Below are positions 1 through 7,863 of a stretch of 64,000 bases of DNA, one piece after another. The position numbers and the translations under genes are program-made. The notes beneath the pieces were generated by a model. It was not told the DNA's origin and searched no databases. It saw nothing but the letters and a program-made list of their open reading frames with translations. The first letter of the stretch is position 1. Each line of letters starts with the position of its first letter. The stretch is from Actinoplanes utahensis (lineage in GTDB: Bacteria > Actinomycetota > Actinomycetes > Mycobacteriales > Micromonosporaceae): the NCBI RefSeq assembly GCF_016862455.1, contig NZ_BOMZ01000074.1:1-64000 (forward strand). Direction: 5' to 3'.

Positions 1-95
1 CCCGCGCGTGCCCCCGCCCCGCGCGTGCCCCCGCCCCGCGCGTGCCCCCGCCCCGCGCGTGCCCCCGCCCCGCGCGTGCCCCCGCCCCGCGCGTG
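1..95. repeat. 17-bp GC-rich tandem repeat
   Basis: About 5.6 copies of a 17-mer (CCCCGCGCGTGCCCCCG) run head to tail from the window edge to base 95 without a mismatch, so the array probably continues leftwards. Seventeen is not a multiple of three, so it is unlikely to code for a repeat protein. No spacers are present, so this is not a CRISPR. Confidence 0.95.
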
Positions 96-332
96 AATGG
101 GTCGGTCCTGCTGGCCGTGGATGTTGTTTGGCGGGTGGTCGGTGCTGGCTCAGCACATCCGAGCGCTGTAGGTCACCACGCAACCCCATAGCGCAGGTCC
201 GTCGTGACTTGCGTTCAAATCGCGCCGCGCGTCACCACGCAACCCGTGCCGGTCGGTGCGTGGAGGGTCGTGGCGTGGAGGAGCGGGCGATGTCGTGAAG
301 CGACGGGTCCGTCCGATTGCGGCGGATCTTGC
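96..332. other. noncoding stretch with 15-bp direct repeat
   Basis: No convincing gene lies between the tandem repeat and the hairpins. A 15-bp direct repeat (GTCACCACGCAACCC) occurs at 172-186 and 231-245. The short open frames here lack ribosome binding sites and recognisable protein sequence. Confidence 0.6.
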
Positions 333-390
333 CCGGCTGGTTGTCAGTGCTGGCTCCAAGGCGATCGAGACAGCACTGACAACCAGCCGG
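333..390. terminator. 20-bp perfect inverted repeat (hairpin A)
   Basis: Arms 333-352 and 371-390 are perfectly complementary around an 18-nt loop. There is no T-run, as is common for actinobacterial terminators. The right arm closely resembles the right arm of the hairpin at 46995-47061 (24 of 25 leading bases alignable with three mismatches over 366-390 versus 47032-47056). Confidence 0.7.
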
Positions 391-422
391 ACGCGACGGT
401 ATCGAACTCGCTGGAGACGGGG

Positions 423-458
423 GAGCCCTCGACGATCCGGCCGGATCGTCGAGGGCTC
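423..458. terminator. 36-bp uninterrupted palindrome
   Basis: Bases 423-440 and 441-458 are exact reverse complements with no spacer. It lies 54 bp downstream of the 3' end of the oxidoreductase gene on the minus strand and is the likeliest terminator for it. Confidence 0.75.
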
Positions 459-511
459 GCGTGTGCCGGGTCGCGGTTTGCGCCGTACCCCGCGAAGGGT
501 TCGATCCCGGG

Positions 512-1399
512 TCAGGAGAACTGCGGGATGATCTCCTCGGCGAACCGCAGCAGCGGCTCGTGGTCGTAGGCGACCCGCGGGATGTAGACGATCACGTAGT
601 TCGCGCCGGCCTCGACGAGCTTCTCCAGCTTGGCGATGTTGTCCGCGGTGGACGTCTCGAGGTCGAGGTTGAAGCTGGTCGACTTCTTGATCCGGTCGTA
701 GTCGCGGCCCAGGTTGTCACAGTGGTCGCGCAGGATGGCGGCCTTCTGCCGGAAGATCTCCGGGTCGCCGTTGCCGAAGTTGGAGCCGTCGGCGTACTGC
801 GCGACCAGCTTGAGGGTGACCTTCTCGCCGCCGCCGCCGAGCCAGAACGACGGGTGCGGCTTACGGACGCCCTTCGGCTCGTTGATCGGCTGGTCGATGT
901 GGTAGTGCTTGCCCTCGAAGACCGGGCGCTCCTCGGTCCACATCTTGTGGACGATCTGGACGGCCTCCCGGAAGGCGCGCATCCGCTCCGGCACCTCGGC
1001 CCACTCGTAACCGTAGGCCTTCCACTCGTGCTCGTACCATCCGGCGCCCAGGCCGGCGTAGAGGCGCCCGTGACTGGCCACGTCCACCGTCGACGCGATC
1101 TTGGCGTAGAGGGCGGGATGCCGGTAGCCGTTGCAGCCGACCATCTGGCCGATGTTCACCCGGCTGGTGTCCCGGGCCAGGGTGGAGCTGACCGTCCAGG
1201 CCTCGAAGGTGGTGTTGATGGTGGGCTCGGGGACGGTGTGGAAGTGGTCGTAGACCCATACCGAATCCCACGGCCCGGCGTCGGCTAGCTTCGCCACCGC
1301 CGTCATCGCCTCGTACTGCTCGACCGGGTCGGCGATCTCGACCAGGTCCATCCGCCATCCCTGCGGCACGAAAACCCCGAAACCAATGCTCATGGCCAT
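512..1399 (-). CDS. LLM-class F420-dependent oxidoreductase
   Basis: This 295-residue protein belongs to the luciferase-like (TIM-barrel) family. The sequence shows the family pattern of an N-terminal strand, the DSVWVYDHF segment, and a GRLYAGLGAGW segment that in relatives contacts the cofactor phosphate. It most resembles the subgroup annotated as F420-dependent in actinobacteria, but the substrate cannot be told from sequence. Two ATGs lie two codons apart (1399 and 1393); I use the first. It is transcribed alone, with a palindromic terminator at 423-458. The next gene upstream is divergent, so bases 1400-1595 should hold both promoters. Confidence 0.85.
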   Translation of the reverse strand: MAMSIGFGVFVPQGWRMDLVEIADPVEQYEAMTAVAKLADAGPWDSVWVYDHFHTVPEPTINTTFEAWTVSSTLARDTSRVNIGQMVGCNGYRHPALYAKIASTVDVASHGRLYAGLGAGWYEHEWKAYGYEWAEVPERMRAFREAVQIVHKMWTEERPVFEGKHYHIDQPINEPKGVRKPHPSFWLGGGGEKVTLKLVAQYADGSNFGNGDPEIFRQKAAILRDHCDNLGRDYDRIKKSTSFNLDLETSTADNIAKLEKLVEAGANYVIVYIPRVAYDHEPLLRFAEEIIPQFS

Positions 1400-1595
1400 A
1401 ACCTACCGATCGAGTGGGAGGAGCGCGCGCGGGCGCTCGCATCCGGGTCTGTGGACGTCGTCACGCCGGCTGCCCCGACGCGGCCCCTCTTCACCTCGGA
1501 TGGGTGGCTCGTCACAGCCGGAACCGCTTTGACGGGCCGTGTCTCGGGCACTACAGAACCGCCATGAGCTCGCTGTACGGCAGGGAGGCCTTGCG

Positions 1596-1811
1596 ATGAA
1601 CATGAAGATGGTCCATCACGCCGGTGCGGTGGTCCCGGAGACGGCCGGTGTCCGCGTATGCGGCTCCTGTGGCCGGCCGGTGGCCGCGCGCGACCGGGCG
1701 GAGTACACGGCGGCCCGCGCCAGGCTCCTGCTCGACCGAGGTTTCTGCCTCTGTCCGCAGCCGCCGGCCGCTGCGGAATCCCTGGCGCGGGCGTCCGCTC
1801 CGGGTATCTGA
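1596..1811 (+). CDS. small cysteine-containing hypothetical protein
   Basis: A 71-residue protein. The ATG at 1596 is preceded at 8 nt by GGGAGG-like sequence at 1583-1588, which favours it over an in-frame start further upstream. It contains VCGSCGRPV near residue 25 and a second CLC pair near residue 55, so four cysteines could form a small zinc ribbon. No family recognised. Its coding bias (GC-rich third positions) supports a real gene. Confidence 0.55.
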   Translation: MNMKMVHHAGAVVPETAGVRVCGSCGRPVAARDRAEYTAARARLLLDRGFCLCPQPPAAAESLARASAPGI

Positions 1812-1939
1812 GCGGATTCCGCCGGCGCTGAGCCGCACCACCCGGCGGTGAGGCCACCGGCCCGGCCGGAACACGTGATCCGCGGCCGGGCCGGGACACC
1901 GGCCGGCGCCGGGGCGGTGGGCGCTCGCGTCCGTGGACG

Positions 1940-2164
1940 TCAGGCGTTCGCGGCTGTCGGCGCGCGCAGAGAGAGGGTGGCGTGCACCTGAGCGAGCTGG
2001 GTGGTGGCGGTGAGCATCGCCAGGTCAGCGCTCGGGACGTGCGGTTCGTCCGAATGGTCGTCCTCGTTGATGTTGGTCTGGTAGTCGACCAGGCAGATCT
2101 GGTACAGGCGTTCGGCTTCAGCGGCGAGTTCCGCGGCGCGAACCGCATGCTGATCAGGTGTCAT
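1940..2164 (-). CDS. small acidic helical hypothetical protein
   Basis: A 74-residue protein beginning MTPDQHAVRAAELAAEAERL. The ATG at 2164 has AAGGTGG about 7 nt upstream, so it is preferred to the longer frame starting at 2218. The sequence is helix-rich (AELAAEAERLYQ and TATTQLAQVHATLSL) with an acidic linker. Small proteins of this layout are frequent in Actinoplanes and relatives, but no function is known to me. Confidence 0.55.
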   Translation of the reverse strand: MTPDQHAVRAAELAAEAERLYQICLVDYQTNINEDDHSDEPHVPSADLAMLTATTQLAQVHATLSLRAPTAANA

Positions 2165-2305
2165 GCCGGCCACCTTCGCACACCGCCCGCGCCGGCTGTC
2201 ACGGGCGTGCGGATCCACCGTGTGGCTTCTCCGGTCGTCGGCGTGCCGCGACTTCCGTCGGCGGGGTGGGGGTGTGGCGATGAGCCGGGTGGGTAGACCA
2301 GTGGC

Positions 2306-2425
2306 GTGCGTATCGGCAATATGGAAGTCCGGTTTCTCGGCGGCGGCGCGGGTTGCCTCGGCATGCTGCTCATCTCGATCCTGGCGTCGGTCGTGCTGAC
2401 CGTCGTCGTCAACATGCTGCTCTGA
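2306..2425 (+). CDS. 39-residue single-pass membrane protein
   Basis: A GTG at 2306 opens a 39-residue frame with a glycine-rich start (FLGGGAGCLGM) followed by one strongly hydrophobic helix, LLISILASVVLTVVVNMLL. An in-frame ATG at 2321 is an alternative start. Very similar tiny proteins with the GGGAGCLGM signature occur in many actinobacteria, from memory of the family; function unknown. It is easily missed by gene callers because of its size. Confidence 0.6.
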   Translation: MRIGNMEVRFLGGGAGCLGMLLISILASVVLTVVVNMLL

Positions 2426-2577
2426 CCGAAGCCGGCCGCTCGCTGCCCGCGACGTGCCGGGGCGAGCCGGCGCCGCATTCCGTGGCCACGGCCGGGCCCT
2501 CCATGATCATGCGACGTGGTGGCTGCCGGGCGCACCCCGGCCGGGACCGGCGGCAAATCCTAGTTACCCTATGGGCC

Positions 2578-3519
2578 ATGAGTTGCTGTACGCCGTCGTC
2601 CGGCCGATCGTCCGCCGTGTCGCCCATGCCGGCCCCCGGCGTGGGCGTGCACGCGATCGAGCAGGTCGCGGTGCCCGCCCAGACCTATGCGATGGGTGAC
2701 GCGCACGGCGACGGCGTGCCGGGCGACGGCGAGCGACCCGTTCACGAGGTACGCGTCCCCGCGTTCACGATCGACGCCACCTCGGTGACCGTCGCCGACT
2801 TCCGCGCGTTCGTGGACGCCACCGGCTTCCGCACCGACGCCGAGCGCTACGGCTGGTCCGCCGTCTTCCATCTCGCCCTCACCGACCCGGACCGGGTCGC
2901 CGGCCGGCTGCACGGCACCCCGTGGTGGCTCGGTGTCGAGGGCGCGGACTGGGCGCACCCCGGCGGCCCGTCCGACACCGCCGCCGACGATCATCCGGTC
3001 GTGCACGTGAGCTGGGACGACGCGCGGGCCTACTGTGCCTGGGCGAACCGGCGCCTGCCGTCGGAGGCCGAGTGGGAGGCCGCCGCCCGTGGCGGCCTGC
3101 CCTCGCGGCGTTATCCGTGGGGTGACGAGCTGCCGGCCGAGAGGCATGCGCTGAACATCTGGCAGGGCGAGTTCCCGCTGGCCAACACCGGTGCCGACGG
3201 CTGGATCACCACGGCGCCGGTCCGTTCCTTCGAGCCGAACGGGTACGGCCTGTGGCAGCCGGTCGGCAACGTGTGGGAGTGGGTCGCCGACTGGTTCTCG
3301 CCCACCTACTACGCCCAGTCGCCCGTGGAGGACCCGCGCGGGCCCGCCGAGGGCGCGGCGAAGGTGATCCGTGGTGGCTCTTACCTCTGCCACGACTCAT
3401 ACTGCAACCGCTACCGCAACGCCGCCCGCTCGTCCAACACGCCCGATTCGTCGACCGGCAACACCGGCTTCCGTACGGTCGCTGAAAATCTTGGCGAGGG
3501 GCTGGCACTCGGTCGGTGA
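2578..3519 (+). CDS. formylglycine-generating enzyme
   Basis: This 313-residue protein is a SUMF1-type (FGE) oxidase, which converts a cysteine in a CxPxR motif of type I sulfatases into formylglycine. The fold landmarks are the MGD and GDGERPVHEV start, HPVVHVSWDDARAYCAWA, RLPSEAEWEAAARGG, GNVWEWVADW and RGGSYLCHDSYCNRYR. The two copper-binding active-site cysteines are Cys271 and Cys276, matching the Cys pair of the Streptomyces coelicolor and human enzymes in position and context, so the protein should be active. The ATG at 2578 gives the usual length. No CxPxR sulfatase is visible in the window, so its client is elsewhere. The 3' end overlaps a CIRCE-like operator for the next gene. Confidence 0.93.
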   Translation: MSCCTPSSGRSSAVSPMPAPGVGVHAIEQVAVPAQTYAMGDAHGDGVPGDGERPVHEVRVPAFTIDATSVTVADFRAFVDATGFRTDAERYGWSAVFHLALTDPDRVAGRLHGTPWWLGVEGADWAHPGGPSDTAADDHPVVHVSWDDARAYCAWANRRLPSEAEWEAAARGGLPSRRYPWGDELPAERHALNIWQGEFPLANTGADGWITTAPVRSFEPNGYGLWQPVGNVWEWVADWFSPTYYAQSPVEDPRGPAEGAAKVIRGGSYLCHDSYCNRYRNAARSSNTPDSSTGNTGFRTVAENLGEGLALGR

Positions 3520-3528
3520 CAGTGCTAA
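3502..3528. promoter_or_regulatory. CIRCE-like (HrcA) operator
   Basis: CTGGCACTC (3502-3510), nine spacer bases, then CAGTGCTAA (3520-3528). The consensus is TTAGCACTC-N9-GAGTGCTAA, so the arms match 7/9 and 8/9 with the exact spacing. It overlaps the last codons and stop of the FGE gene and lies about 130 bp before the Hsp20 start. Confidence 0.7.
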
Positions 3529-3656
3529 AAAATAACTCGTAGGCGCTGGTCAGAGATCTGGTGCAGATCGATCCGACCTAGCCACCTCGGCGAGAATTGT
3601 CAGCCGAGCGCCACGTGCCGCCGGAGAGCCCGGCGGCCGCATCGAGGAGGTTGATC

Positions 3657-4142
3657 GTGGTGCTGACTTTCGATCCTTTCCGCGAGTTCGACCGCCTGGC
3701 CGGTCAGATGCTGGGCACCCCCGGCGTCAGCGGCGCCGCCGCCGTGGCGATGCCGATGGACCTGTACCGGTCCGGTGACCACTTCGTCCTGCACTGCGAC
3801 CTCGCCGGCATCGACCCGGGCTCGGTCTCCGTGGACGTGGACGGACGGGTCCTCACCATCAAGGCCGAGCGCACCGCCCGCACCGACGCGGACGTCCAGT
3901 GGGTGCGCCGCGAGCGGCTGACCGGCGCCTTCGAGCGCCGCATCACCCTCGGCGACGGCCTGGACCTGGCGAAGATCGACGCCACCTGGCAGGACGGCGT
4001 GCTGACCGTGACGATTCCGGTCGCCGAGGCCGCCCGGCCGCGCCGCATCGAGATCGCCACCGGCCGCGCCCCGGCGCTCACCACGTCCGAGCCGGCCACC
4101 ATCGAGGGCGACACGACGGAGTCGGCAAGCGTCGTGAAGTGA
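3657..4142 (+). CDS. small heat-shock protein, Hsp20 family
   Basis: A 161-residue alpha-crystallin-domain chaperone that binds unfolding proteins. After a short N-terminal arm (LTFDPFREFDRL) the crystallin domain runs from about residue 35 to 130, with the conserved end GVLTVTIPVAE. The C-terminal tail is acidic and threonine-rich. The GTG at 3657 (or GTG 3660) lies 6-9 nt after GGAGG at 3646-3650; the longer in-frame start at 3597 has no such site. The CIRCE-like element upstream suggests repression by HrcA and induction by heat, unlike the RheA control described for Streptomyces Hsp18. Confidence 0.9.
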   Translation: MVLTFDPFREFDRLAGQMLGTPGVSGAAAVAMPMDLYRSGDHFVLHCDLAGIDPGSVSVDVDGRVLTIKAERTARTDADVQWVRRERLTGAFERRITLGDGLDLAKIDATWQDGVLTVTIPVAEAARPRRIEIATGRAPALTTSEPATIEGDTTESASVVK

Positions 4143-4148
4143 CGTGCA

Positions 4149-4183
4149 CGTCGTGGCGCGGTGGGTGCCGCCGCGCCACGACG
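4149..4183. terminator. bidirectional hairpin terminator
   Basis: Arms 4149-4161 and 4171-4183 (13 bp, perfect) enclose a 9-nt loop between the convergent hsp20 and the minus-strand gene ending at 4191. Confidence 0.7.
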
Positions 4184-4190
4184 CCGTGAC

Positions 4191-4514
4191 TCAGGCGTAA
4201 CCGCAGCCGCTGATGGCGCCGTACTCCATGGGGTAGGGGTTGAACTTCAGGTAGCGGCCGTTGCTCGGATGGCGGTACCAGGAGATCGCGCGGTTGCCGC
4301 CGTAGGACTGGTAGGTGACCCAGTTGTCCGCCAGGGTGAGGTTCACGCCCGCCTTCGCGAAGGTGTTCGGCCCGCGAATGCCGGAGAAAGACGTCCATGA
4401 ATCTTCATGGTGATCATTGACACGGAGATCATCGATGGAGGGAATGATCGTCGGCCGGACGGTGGAGATCATCGGCCGATGCGGCTGTTGCCGCGGATCG
4501 CGGGGACGAGGCAT
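4191..4514 (-). CDS. hypothetical protein, possibly a truncated secreted protein
   Basis: A 107-residue frame with GGGAG placed 8 nt before the ATG at 4514. The C-terminal half (from AKAGVNLTLADNWV to the end GAISGCGYA) is rich in aromatic and glycine residues like an extracellular beta domain. The N-terminal half has no signal peptide, so this may be the surviving C-terminal part of a longer exported protein or a fusion made by deletion. Not recognised. Its 3' end shares a terminator with hsp20, which supports expression at some point. Confidence 0.4.
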   Translation of the reverse strand: MPRPRDPRQQPHRPMISTVRPTIIPSIDDLRVNDHHEDSWTSFSGIRGPNTFAKAGVNLTLADNWVTYQSYGGNRAISWYRHPSNGRYLKFNPYPMEYGAISGCGYA

Positions 4515-4549
4515 GGTTGCGGCTCCCTCTGAACTCTCCGGAGCCCGCC

Positions 4550-4738
4550 TTGCCCAGCCGCACCTTCCTCCAGGTGGCCGCCGTCGCCGTGCTCGTCTTC
4601 ATCGGCGCCGCTCTGCTGGCCCTTAACGTTTCGCCGGCCGGAATCCTCGGCATCGCCGTGTTCGCCGTGCTGCCGCTCGCCTGGCTCACCGCGTTCTGCA
4701 GCCTCGCCGGGCTGGCCCTGGCCCGCATCCGGCACTGA
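4550..4738 (+). CDS. small two-helix membrane protein
   Basis: A 62-residue protein with two hydrophobic helices (VAAVAVLVFIGAALLALNV and ILGIAVFAVLPLAWLTAFC). A TTG at 4550 with GGAG 6 nt upstream is preferred; an earlier TTG at 4517 would place the start against the divergent ATG at 4514. The last 11 codons form the first unit of a 40-bp tandem repeat that continues past the stop. Function unknown. Confidence 0.45.
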   Translation: MPSRTFLQVAAVAVLVFIGAALLALNVSPAGILGIAVFAVLPLAWLTAFCSLAGLALARIRH

Positions 4739-4824
4739 GGCAGCCGCCGGGCTGGCCCTGGCGCGCATCCGGCACTGAGGCAGCCGCCGAGCTGGCCCTG
4801 GCCCGCATCCGGCACTGAGACAGC
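4705..4824. repeat. three 40-bp tandem repeats spanning a stop codon
   Basis: Units 4705-4744, 4745-4784 and 4785-4824 are nearly identical. Each carries the codons for LALARIRH and a TGA (stops at 4736, 4776 and 4816). The first unit is the end of the preceding gene; the others are downstream copies, probably from slippage or unequal crossover. Confidence 0.9.
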
Positions 4825-4827
4825 CGA

Positions 4828-4868
4828 CAGGGCGGTGCTCAGCCGGCGTCCGGCTGAGCACCGCCCTG
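4828..4868. terminator. hairpin between convergent genes
   Basis: Arms 4828-4845 and 4851-4868 pair over 18 bp around a 5-nt loop, just beyond the 3' end of the catalase gene and of the 40-bp repeats. Confidence 0.8.
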
Positions 4869-4884
4869 GTCGAAACGCCGGGTA

Positions 4885-6933
4885 TCAGGAACCGGCGGAC
4901 GATGCGGCCGGCTTGAGCAGCGGCACCCGCTCCCACACCCGGTGCCGGCCGAGCGCGGCGGCCAGGGTCTCCGCGTCCGGGTCCGGCAGGATGCCCGGGG
5001 CCTTCAGGTCGATGCCGGCGTTGGCCAGCAGCTGCTCGCCCTTGCCCCACACGCCGATCGGCTTGAGGTGGCGGAACGCCTCCTGCAGCAGCACCGTCAT
5101 CTGGAGGTCGGTGGTGGCGGTCGCGGCGATCACCGCGTCGAACTCCACGGACCGGGCGGTCTGGAACGTGCGTTCCACACCGGGGCCGCCGACCGGCGCG
5201 ATCACCCGTACCACCACGCCCTGGGCTTTCAGCGCCTTCTGCAGCGCCTCCGCCTGCTTGTCCGGCGTGCCGATGATGCCGACGACCCGGCCGGCGATCG
5301 GCCACACCCGGTCGGTGATCTGCGCCAGCGCCGGCGACGGCGTCACCGTGACCGGCGGCTTCCCTTCGGGAGCCGGCAGACCCAGGCCCGCGGCGACCTT
5401 CGCGGTCAGCTCACTGTTCACGTTCGCCAGGACGGACAGCATGCGTACGCGGATCGCCTGCTCGTAGCACTTGCTCAGCTCGAACGTGAACGCCTCCGCG
5501 ATGTGGTCCTGCTCGATCGGGCTGAGGCTGGCGTAGAAGAGCGCCGCCTGCGTGTAGTGATCGGCGAAGGAGACCGGGTTGGCCCGCACCTTGTCGCCGA
5601 GGACCGGCTTGGGCAGGTGGACGTACCCGCCCTTCTCCGGCCCGGCCGGGACCGGGCCCTCCTCGCCGGCGAGGCTGTTCGGCAGGTACGGCGCGATGCC
5701 CCGGTGCACGACGCTCTGGTGCAGGCCGTCCCGGAAGTTGTCGTTCACCGGCGCGTGCGGCCGGTTGATCGGCAGCTGGGTGAAGTTCGGCCCGCCCAGG
5801 CGGCTGAGCTGGGTGTCCAGGTAGGAGAAGAGCCGGCCCTGCAGCAGTGGGTCGTTGGTGACCTCGATGCCCGGCACCAGGTTTCCCATGTGGAACGCGA
5901 TCTGCTCGGTCTCGGCGTGGAAGTTGTCCGGGTTCCGGTTCAGCACCAGCTTGCCGATCGGCTGCACCGGCGCCAGCTCCTCCGGCACGATCTTCGTCGC
6001 GTCGAGCAGGTCGATGCCCTCGAACGTCTCGTCGCCGCTGTCCGGCATCACCTGGATGCCCAGCTCGTACTCGTAGAACAGCCCCGCGTCGATCGAGTCG
6101 GCCAGGTCGCGGCGGTGGAAGTCCGGGTCGACGCCGCCGGTGATCTGGGTCTCCTCCCAGGCCTGCGAGTGCACCCCGGCGACCGGCTTCCAGTGGAACT
6201 TCACCAGCACCGTCTCGTTCTCGGCGTTGACCAGCCGGAACGTGTGGACGCCGAAGCCCTCCATGGTCCGGTACGAGCGCGGGATGCCGCGGTCCGACAT
6301 CGCCCACATCACGTGGTGGGTGGCCTCGGTGTGCAGCGACACGAAGTCCCAGAACGTGTCGTGCGCGGTCTGCGCCTGCGGGATCTCCCGGTCCGGGTGC
6401 CACTTCGCGGCGTGGATCAGGTCCGGGAACTTGATCGCGTCCTGGATGAAGAACACCGGCATGTTGTTGCCGACCAGGTCGAACGTGCCCTCGGGGGTGT
6501 AGAACTTGGTCGCGAAGCCGCGGGTGTCACGCACCGTGTCGGCGGATCCGCGCGAGCCGAGCACGGTGGAGAACCGGACGAAGACCTCGGTCTCCCGGTC
6601 CTTCTCGGCCAGGAACGGCGCCTTGGTCACGGACGCCGCGGTCCCGTACGAGGTGAACGTGCCGTACGCGCCGGAGCCCCGGGCGTGGACCACTCGTTCC
6701 GGGATCCGCTCGTGGTCGAAGTGGGTGATCTTCTCGCGCAGGTGGAAGTCCTCCAGCAGCGCCGGCCCGCGCGGCCCGGCCTTCAGGGAGTGATCGGTGT
6801 CCGGGAGACGGACGCCCTGGCCGGAGGTCAGATGGTCGCCGGTCTGGAGTCCGCGGACCGTTGCCAGCGACTCCTTCACCGGGCTGCTCTCGGCGTCCTG
6901 CTTCACCTTCGGGCTGGGAACGGTCGGCTCCAT
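4885..6933 (-). CDS. katE: large-subunit (clade 2) catalase, HPII type
   Basis: About 682 residues, the size of the long heme catalases that dismutate hydrogen peroxide. The catalase core includes the distal histidine segment RVVHARGSGAYGTF, the distal asparagine in NNMPVFF, and the heme-tyrosine segment LFSYLDTQLSRLG. A C-terminal flavodoxin/DJ-1-like domain (from about residue 530, RVVGIIGTPDKQAEAL onwards) is typical of clade 2. The start is uncertain: ATG 6933 has a weak AACGGA site, while in-frame starts at 6957 and 6966 add a few residues. Divergent from the peptidase gene at 7027, so 6934-7026 holds both promoters. A hairpin at 4828-4868 ends transcription. Confidence 0.92.
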   Translation of the reverse strand: MEPTVPSPKVKQDAESSPVKESLATVRGLQTGDHLTSGQGVRLPDTDHSLKAGPRGPALLEDFHLREKITHFDHERIPERVVHARGSGAYGTFTSYGTAASVTKAPFLAEKDRETEVFVRFSTVLGSRGSADTVRDTRGFATKFYTPEGTFDLVGNNMPVFFIQDAIKFPDLIHAAKWHPDREIPQAQTAHDTFWDFVSLHTEATHHVMWAMSDRGIPRSYRTMEGFGVHTFRLVNAENETVLVKFHWKPVAGVHSQAWEETQITGGVDPDFHRRDLADSIDAGLFYEYELGIQVMPDSGDETFEGIDLLDATKIVPEELAPVQPIGKLVLNRNPDNFHAETEQIAFHMGNLVPGIEVTNDPLLQGRLFSYLDTQLSRLGGPNFTQLPINRPHAPVNDNFRDGLHQSVVHRGIAPYLPNSLAGEEGPVPAGPEKGGYVHLPKPVLGDKVRANPVSFADHYTQAALFYASLSPIEQDHIAEAFTFELSKCYEQAIRVRMLSVLANVNSELTAKVAAGLGLPAPEGKPPVTVTPSPALAQITDRVWPIAGRVVGIIGTPDKQAEALQKALKAQGVVVRVIAPVGGPGVERTFQTARSVEFDAVIAATATTDLQMTVLLQEAFRHLKPIGVWGKGEQLLANAGIDLKAPGILPDPDAETLAAALGRHRVWERVPLLKPAASSAGS

Positions 6934-7026
6934 ATGGTTTTCCGTTCTGTGTGACATCGGGATCAACCCGAGTGCTTACCCAGACATCCCCCGGCAGAAC
7001 GTGGGACACGGGTACGGTTTTCCTCG

Positions 7027-7863
7027 ATGAGCGCGCCGCAACTGCTGTCCGCCTGGGCCGGCCATTGGACCGGCGACGGGACGGGCGTCACCGTGATCCT
7101 GCCGCCGCCGGGCACCGTCGCGTCCGGAGAGGTGCGCGGCGGCGCCCCGGCCACCCGCGAGTTCGCCCTGCTCGAGCCGGGCCGCCTGGTCGACCGGGTG
7201 GACGCGGTGGTGCTGTCCGGCGGCTCGGCGTTCGGCCTGGCCGCCGGCGACGGGGTGATGCGACTGCTACGCGAACGCGGCCAGGGCTTCCCGACCGACC
7301 TCGGGCCGGTCCCGATCGTCGTCGGCATGTCCCTCTTCGACGGATCGGTGGCGACCGAACCGCCCGGCGCCGCCGAGGGCCGTGCCGCGGCGCTCGCGGC
7401 CCTGAGCGGGGAGCCGTTCCGCACCGGCGCGGTCGGCGCGGGCACCGGCGCCACCGTCGGCAAGTGGCGCGGCGTCCTGTCACCGGGCGGGGTGGGCCGG
7501 GCCACCGGCCGGGTCGGCGCCGCGACCGTCGAGGCGATCGCCGTGGTCAACGCGTGGGGTGACGTGCTGACCGGGGACAGCGTCCCGGTGGAGTCGGTGC
7601 GGGCGCCGTTCCCGGTGCAGAACACCACGATCGCCGTGGTGCTCACCGACGCCCGGCTGAGCAAGGCCGACTGCCACCTGCTCGCGCAGAGCGGCCACAC
7701 CGGATTCGCCCGGGCCCTGCACCCGGCGCACTCCCGTTACGACGGTGACGCGGTGGTCGCCCTGGCCACCGGCGAGGTGGACGGCGCCGACCTCGACCTG
7801 CTGCGGGCGGTGACCGCCGAGGTCATGGCCGACGCCATCCGGGCCGCGGTCAGACCTTCCTGA
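7027..7863 (+). CDS. P1 family (S58, DmpA-like) aminopeptidase
   Basis: A 278-residue member of the DmpA/ornithine-acetyltransferase-fold hydrolases that cleave themselves to expose an N-terminal nucleophile. The glycine-rich VVLSGGSAFGLAAGDGV segment, the GAVGAGTGATVGKW loop, VVNAWGDV, and the QNTTIAVVLTDARL segment with the Asn-Thr processing site (Thr as nucleophile) are all present. Members act as D-amino-acid or beta-peptide aminopeptidases or amidases; the substrate here is unknown. The last 14 bp overlap the end of the convergent MerR gene. Confidence 0.88.
   Translation: MSAPQLLSAWAGHWTGDGTGVTVILPPPGTVASGEVRGGAPATREFALLEPGRLVDRVDAVVLSGGSAFGLAAGDGVMRLLRERGQGFPTDLGPVPIVVGMSLFDGSVATEPPGAAEGRAAALAALSGEPFRTGAVGAGTGATVGKWRGVLSPGGVGRATGRVGAATVEAIAVVNAWGDVLTGDSVPVESVRAPFPVQNTTIAVVLTDARLSKADCHLLAQSGHTGFARALHPAHSRYDGDAVVALATGEVDGADLDLLRAVTAEVMADAIRAAVRPS

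Noticed and set aside
1..95. CRISPR array
   Set aside because: Repeats are contiguous with no spacers, and there are no cas genes in the window.
4417..4626. Plus-strand frame over the start of the 4191-4514 gene
   Set aside because: It overlaps the better supported minus-strand gene and its ribosome site, and has no protein character.
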